This document shows positions 8,771-11,744 of a stretch of DNA of 11,744 nucleotides, piece after piece. Each line of letters begins with the position of its first letter. The stretch's first letter is position 1. The notes below the pieces were generated by a model, which was not told the origin of the DNA, made no database searches, and was given only the letters and a program-made list of their open reading frames with translations. Location of the stretch: NCBI GenBank assembly GCA_946482295.1, contig CAMLRB010000115.1, positions 1 to 11,744 of the forward strand, read 5' to 3'. Source of the DNA: an uncultured Bacteriovorax sp. Lineage in GTDB: Bacteria; Bdellovibrionota; Bacteriovoracia; Bacteriovoracales; Bacteriovoracaceae. The position numbers and the translations under genes were made by a program.

Positions 8771-9196
8771 ATGAAAAAATTCATCACACTTCTTCTCGCA
8801 CTTTCTTCTTTCAATTTATTTGCATGTCCAAACATCTCCGGTTCGTTTTACGATGCTGATGCAGAAATGGTGAAGGTGATTACTCAAAGCGAATGTGAAT
8901 CGACAACGTGGACGGATGAAGAAGGCACAACAACCTTAATCGCTGATGGTGTCGAGCGTGTACTACAGCAAGAAGGGGGCATGGTCGCCTATGCAAAAGT
9001 GAACTTTTCCGCAACAGAATTTATCATCGACATTCGCATGGACTGGGGTGGGCACAATGACTTCGATCTTCCTGTAAGATGGATCACTGCTTATAGGATT
9101 GATAAATTTAATAATCTTGTGGAGCGAATTGTTCCATTCAAGTCAGACGGATCTGTGCTGGGCACAGAATACGTCACCTTCAGAAGAGTTAAATAA
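8771..9196 (+). CDS. Small secreted protein of unknown function
   Basis: A 141-residue protein starting at MKKFITLLLAL. The frame is open from ATG 8753, but that start would put a polar hexapeptide before the signal sequence and would overlap the extended -10 element. The signal peptide covers residues 1-18 (...FNLFA) and the mature protein begins at Cys19 (CPNISGSFY). L-F-A-C is a marginal lipobox, so it could instead be a lipoprotein. A second cysteine in SECES about 23 residues on could form a disulfide with Cys19, which argues for signal peptidase I. The mature part looks all-beta, with a Trp-rich middle (RMDWGG, VRWITAY) and a closing TEYVTFRRV. I do not recognise a family. It follows the groESL terminator and converges with the hydrolase gene across 2 nt. 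Confidence 0.72.
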   Translation: MKKFITLLLALSSFNLFACPNISGSFYDADAEMVKVITQSECESTTWTDEEGTTTLIADGVERVLQQEGGMVAYAKVNFSATEFIIDIRMDWGGHNDFDLPVRWITAYRIDKFNNLVERIVPFKSDGSVLGTEYVTFRRVK

Positions 9197-9198
9197 TC

Positions 9199-10098
9199 TT
9201 AGTGTTTTTTATCTTCGTAAATAAAGTGAATTCCATTTTTAACTTTCACTTCACCTCTTGAATAACGTTTCTTAAACTCACCACCATTAAAGACAGGATA
9301 AATAGCTTCTAGAATAAACTCGCTCGCATTTTCAAAATAACGATGCTGCGATTTTAATGAGTATGAAAAATCTATATAAGTTGTCTCAGGATCGAGCATA
9401 GATTTTATTGTTTTGCTTGAGAGTGGAAGATTTTGAAAACCTAATCCTAGTTTGTAAAAATACGGATTGCGCTCTTTTACATCTAATAAGTAGGAGAGGA
9501 GAAGAATGAGATCGCGATTGTTCATGAAAACATATTTCTTACGGGCGAAATCAAATTTTTTTAACCATTCCGCATGACCTGTTAAGCTTACATCCGGTGC
9601 AGCGGCGATAAAATTATCTAATAGGGGCTTTCCATCTTCGCTTAGATAACCTGAAACATAAAACTTCTTAATGAAATGGCTGATAACGATGTTCCCCATA
9701 CTGTGCGTGAGGAGTGAAATCTTTTTTTCATCGCCAACTTCTTTTCTTAAAGTTTTAACCGCATTGAAGACTTTAAAAAGTTCGATAGCAGAGTCTTCAG
9801 CATTTTTTACTGGTCTGGAAAGAAGGCTAGACCATGATGGCCAGTCAAACATGAGTACACGAGCTTGATAATTTTTTTCGAGAGAGTGGATGGCATCCCA
9901 CTCTTCACGAACATCACGACCGCGACCATGAATATAAAGTAAAATACTTTTATCCGGATCTTCTTGATGCATTTTTTCTAGAAGCATGAGTGCATCTTCA
10001 GGCTTGTAAGCAATGAAGTCATCACGATTAAAGAGTTTCACTTCAGCTTGAAGGTTAGTAATAAAACATACAACAAAAAGTATTAAATAGTTTTTCAT
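9199..10098 (-). CDS. Exported alpha/beta hydrolase, DUF900-like
   Basis: A 299-residue protein. The start at 10098 (or the adjacent ATG at 10101) is chosen because it begins a good signal peptide, residues 1-18 ending N-L-Q-A. The frame extends to a GTG at 10209, but that would bury the signal peptide behind 37 residues. An alpha/beta hydrolase core is visible: strand plus oxyanion loop LLYIHGRGRD (53-62), the F-D-W-P-S-W segment (84-89), the nucleophile elbow T-H-S-M-G-N with Ser133, the acid in AAAPDVS (probably Asp169) and a late His252 in SQHRYF. The D-W-P-S and H-S-M-G-N pair is typical of DUF900 hydrolases, whose substrates are mostly unknown. It is predicted to act in the periplasm or outside the cell as an esterase or lipase-like enzyme. 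No neighbour hints at its substrate. Confidence 0.82.
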   Translation of the reverse strand: MKNYLILFVVCFITNLQAEVKLFNRDDFIAYKPEDALMLLEKMHQEDPDKSILLYIHGRGRDVREEWDAIHSLEKNYQARVLMFDWPSWSSLLSRPVKNAEDSAIELFKVFNAVKTLRKEVGDEKKISLLTHSMGNIVISHFIKKFYVSGYLSEDGKPLLDNFIAAAPDVSLTGHAEWLKKFDFARKKYVFMNNRDLILLLSYLLDVKERNPYFYKLGLGFQNLPLSSKTIKSMLDPETTYIDFSYSLKSQHRYFENASEFILEAIYPVFNGGEFKKRYSRGEVKVKNGIHFIYEDKKH

Positions 10099-10101
10099 CA
10101 T

Positions 10102-10285
10102 GAGGTTTTGGTCGGTAAAGCCGAGTAAAACCTTTAGATTTTGGCCTTTGTAAGTTTGTAAAAAGGTAATGAGGTCAAAATTTTGAAGGCCCACAAATTC
10201 TTTTGACACCTATTTCTTAGAATAAGTGCCCTTTCGTCACTGAAGACATTAGTTCAGCTGAAGCAATCAAGAAGTTAGACTTAAA
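10102..10285. other. Divergent intergenic region, no gene recognised
   Basis: Between the hydrolase start and the leader unit on the plus strand I see no convincing gene. A GTG-led minus-strand extension of the hydrolase frame covers 10102-10209 but has no good ribosome site and would disrupt the signal peptide. Promoters for both sides should lie here or just to the right; only weak matches were found (minus strand TTTACA, 18 nt, TCTAAA; plus strand TTGGCA at 10292-10297 with TAAAAG at 10313-10318, 15 nt apart). Confidence 0.5.
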
Positions 10286-10323
10286 CCTGACTTGGCATAG
10301 ACTCTGCAATGGTAAAAGTCAGG
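10286..10323 (+). promoter_or_regulatory. Inverted repeat overlapping the leader-ORF ribosome site
   Basis: CCTGACTT (10286-10293) and AAGTCAGG (10316-10323) are perfect 8-bp complements separated by 22 nt. The right arm contains the first three bases of AGGAG (10321-10325), the ribosome site of the 19-codon ORF at 10333. As RNA the pairing would hide that site; as DNA it could be an operator. A TTGGCA -35-like box overlaps the left arm, so both readings remain open. Confidence 0.45.
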
Positions 10324-10332
10324 AGATCAAGG

Positions 10333-10392
10333 ATGATTTCCACCAGGATTGGAAGTTTCAAGGAAGATACATTTTTAGGAGCTTTAGGATGA
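10333..10392 (+). CDS. Putative 19-residue leader peptide
   Basis: A short ORF encoding MISTRIGSFKEDTFLGALG. AGGAG (10321-10325) sits 7 nt before its ATG. Its TGA stop (10390-10392) overlaps the ATG (10389-10391) of the next gene in the form ATGA, a typical arrangement for translational coupling. The next gene also has its own AGGAG (10377-10381) within this ORF. The peptide has no run of a single regulatory amino acid, so classical amino-acid attenuation is unlikely. It could be a coupling device or a chance ORF; the ribosome site and the exact overlap favour real translation. Confidence 0.45.
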   Translation: MISTRIGSFKEDTFLGALG

Positions 10393-10730
10393 AGCATTTA
10401 AACGGACTAGGAATGGTCGCTCTTAAACTCTCGGTACTTTTAGCTTTCCATGGGATTGGAAAAGCAAATGCTACCTCGGCTTTTAACATGGCCTGCCCTG
10501 ATAAATTTATTGCTACGGTGACTAATGTTGAAGACGTGGAAGCTAAATCCGCTTTTCCCAAAGTAGAGGTTGATTTTCAAGTTATCCAGACACTCAAAGG
10601 TGAAAGTAAAGTTTCTAAAAAGATAACAGTTGTGCGAGATGGTCCGGTAAAGTTTAAGAGCGGTGAAATTTACACCGTCGAATCAAACAACCAGTGGCTT
10701 TGTTCGGCGACTCTTTTTTCAAAAATCTAA
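10389..10730 (+). CDS. Small secreted protein, possibly NTR/TIMP-like
   Basis: A 113-residue protein with a signal peptide (hydrophobic residues 10-24) probably cut after A-N-A at 28. The mature part has two cysteines, Cys36 (M-A-C-P-D) and Cys105 (W-L-C-S-A), likely disulfide-bonded. The order of elements is a Cys near the mature N-terminus, F-I-A-T-V-T-x-V-E (40-48), V-D-F-Q-V-I-x-T-L-K-G (61-71), F-K-x-G-E-x-Y-x-V (89-97), then W-L-C-S. This resembles the NTR/TIMP OB-fold pattern (A-x-V-x-x-V ... F-x-V-x-x-x-x-K-G ... G-x-x-Y-L-V ... C). The resemblance is by eye only. AGGAG lies 7 nt before the ATG, which overlaps the leader ORF stop. The next gene, 67 nt on, is a secreted matrixin-type protease, which makes an inhibitor role worth considering but unproven. 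Confidence 0.7.
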   Translation: MKHLNGLGMVALKLSVLLAFHGIGKANATSAFNMACPDKFIATVTNVEDVEAKSAFPKVEVDFQVIQTLKGESKVSKKITVVRDGPVKFKSGEIYTVESNNQWLCSATLFSKI

Positions 10731-10797
10731 TCTCTAAATCCCGTCCATGGATGGATAGGAAGTACGAATAGTGGCTTTTTTTACAAGGAAGTAAAAA

Positions 10798-11601
10798 ATG
10801 AAGCACACAAAAAAATTGGCCATAGGTATCCCCCTCTCACTTATGGCCATTTTCTTTGTCTCAATCATGTTAGCAAATTCAGCGTCGGCATATTCTTTCA
10901 CGAGCGATTTCAATAAAGGCTATTATTGGAAAGCATTTCCCATCAAAATGAAAAAATTTGCGGCTGTAGAATCAGATTCAGCTTTGCTCGATAAATTGAC
11001 TGACGAAGCAGTTGCCGAGTGGGAAGAGGCCATTGGTAAAGATATATGGGAATTCTCACCAGTTGTTAATTCAAGTACCTATTCTGGAAATTTCATTCGT
11101 TGGTCAGATAACTTCGGTACTGAGACTGGATATGATCCATCAAGAACATTAGCGATCACGATTCGTTACAATCAAGGGACTTTTTTTGAATCAACGGTCA
11201 TCATTTTGAATGGAAGTATAAGTTACCTTCGTCAAAATTGGGGTAATACTTTGAAGACAACAATCATTCATGAGATCGGACATACGCTAGGATTAGATCA
11301 TTCTCAAGCGGAAGCTATCATGGCGCCTACTATTGGTTCTCTCTCTACACTTCAGGAAGATGATATTGAAGGTATCAACGCGATCGTTGATGCAACTATC
11401 GATCGCCAAGCATCAGGATATGTTTCTCCGCTTACAGTGCAAGAAAATAAAAAGGGTGTTGCAGCTTGTGGATCTGTTGAAGATATCTCAAAGAGTGGAC
11501 CAGGTGGTGGAATGACCAACTTTTTTGGTTCACTATTAGTCGGTTTGATTGTGACGGCGTTAGGTTTAAAGCAACCGAAAACCTCAATGAAAAAGTTTTA
11601 A
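10798..11601 (+). CDS. Secreted matrixin-type zinc metalloprotease with C-terminal anchor-like tail
   Basis: A 267-residue protein with a signal peptide (1-31, ending S-A-S-A). The metzincin zinc site HEIGHTLGLDH is at 158-168: ligands His158, His162 and His168, catalytic Glu159. The Met-turn is A-I-M-A-P with Met175. The residue after the third His is Ser169, as in matrixins (MMP-like), so the family call is good. No cysteine-switch (P-R-C-G-V) propeptide is present, so latency, if any, works differently. After the catalytic domain, residues 200-240 are a linker with Cys224 in A-A-C-G-S and a Gly-rich S-G-P-G-G-G (233-238), then a hydrophobic helix (243-257) and a Lys-containing tail (KQPKTSMKKF). 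This is the layout of C-terminal sorting or anchoring signals. AAGGAA lies 7 nt before the ATG. Cotranscription with the preceding secreted protein is plausible. Confidence 0.9.
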   Translation: MKHTKKLAIGIPLSLMAIFFVSIMLANSASAYSFTSDFNKGYYWKAFPIKMKKFAAVESDSALLDKLTDEAVAEWEEAIGKDIWEFSPVVNSSTYSGNFIRWSDNFGTETGYDPSRTLAITIRYNQGTFFESTVIILNGSISYLRQNWGNTLKTTIIHEIGHTLGLDHSQAEAIMAPTIGSLSTLQEDDIEGINAIVDATIDRQASGYVSPLTVQENKKGVAACGSVEDISKSGPGGGMTNFFGSLLVGLIVTALGLKQPKTSMKKF

Positions 11602-11613
11602 AATTTCTTAATC

Positions 11614-11657
11614 TCATCGCCACTTAAGACCGATAAAGAGTACATGAATGGCGATGA
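11614..11657. repeat. 9-bp inverted repeat after the protease gene
   Basis: TCATCGCCA (11614-11622) and TGGCGATGA (11649-11657) are perfect complements with a 26-nt spacer. No T-run follows, so it is not an intrinsic terminator. It overlaps the start of the possible gene at 11644 and could be an operator or a leader hairpin. Confidence 0.35.
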
Positions 11658-11744
11658 AACAATCCAATTAAATTACATCTTTTATCTACAGACTAAGTCT
11701 GCATTAGATCAGCATTTCTATTTTATGGTCGAACTATTTTCAAA
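11644..11744 (+). CDS. Possible 5' end of an unidentified gene, cut by the window edge
   Basis: From ATG 11644 the frame stays open to the end of the window and reads MNGDETIQLNYIFYLQTKSA and onward for about 33 residues. The same frame is open back to the protease stop at 11599-11601 without another start codon. AAGAG (11636-11640) is a weak ribosome site only 3 nt from the ATG. The residue composition is plausible for a protein, but nothing identifies a family, and the start codon may be wrong. Confidence 0.35.
   Translation, partial: MNGDETIQLNYIFYLQTKSALDQHFYFMVELFS

Noticed and set aside
10099..10209. GTG-started N-terminal extension of the hydrolase
   Set aside because: It would place 37 residues before a good signal peptide; no strong ribosome site precedes the GTG.
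10744..10751. TCCATGGA palindrome before the protease gene
   Set aside because: Only 8 bp with no extension, no T-run and no relation to promoter elements; expected by chance.

Overview
The window looks like chromosomal DNA of a Gram-negative bacterium of moderate-to-low G+C. Signal peptides and a lipobox are frequent, and the sedoheptulose-7-phosphate isomerase GmhA implies a heptose-containing LPS core. A TPR lipoprotein next to a short exported protein recalls gliding/Glt-type clusters, and several small secreted proteins have lineage-specific sequences. Together these suggest the Bdellovibrionota (Bdellovibrio/Bacteriovorax-like predators), but this is an inference from sequence feel, with no 16S or database match behind it. 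No rRNA, tRNA, insertion sequence, phage gene or CRISPR array was seen.

Layout. (1) 9-1216: a two-gene unit with a TPR lipoprotein and a small exported protein. (2) 1322-1774: a five-helix membrane protein whose start sits just behind a perfect TATAAT. (3) 1791-2693, minus strand: trxA-gmhA, separated by 3 nt. (4) 2694-2848: a divergent control region with a promoter candidate on each side and a perfect DnaA box inside an inverted repeat. (5) 2849-6043: an RDD-family membrane protein and polA; the polymerase keeps its 5'-nuclease and polymerase motifs but has lost the 3'-5' proofreading residues. (6) 6045-6452, minus: an OsmC/Ohr-family protein. (7) 6453-6654: a second divergent control region with CIRCE-like but abnormally spaced half-sites. 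(8) 6655-8617: groES-groEL, followed by a highly structured GC-rich 3'UTR and a clear intrinsic terminator. (9) 8771-9196: a small secreted protein. (10) 9199-10098, minus: an exported DUF900-like alpha/beta hydrolase. (11) 10286-11601: an inverted repeat overlapping a Shine-Dalgarno, a 19-codon leader ORF, a small secreted protein whose core resembles NTR/TIMP domains, and a secreted matrixin-type zinc protease with a C-terminal anchor-like tail. (12) 11602-11744: the possible 5' end of another gene.

The housekeeping part covers redox and protein homeostasis (trxA, osmC, groESL), LPS core synthesis (gmhA) and DNA repair/replication (polA). The most unusual material is the possible metalloprotease/TIMP-like pair with its structured leader, the altered groESL operator region, the groEL 3'UTR fold, and repeated signs of leaderless translation starts.
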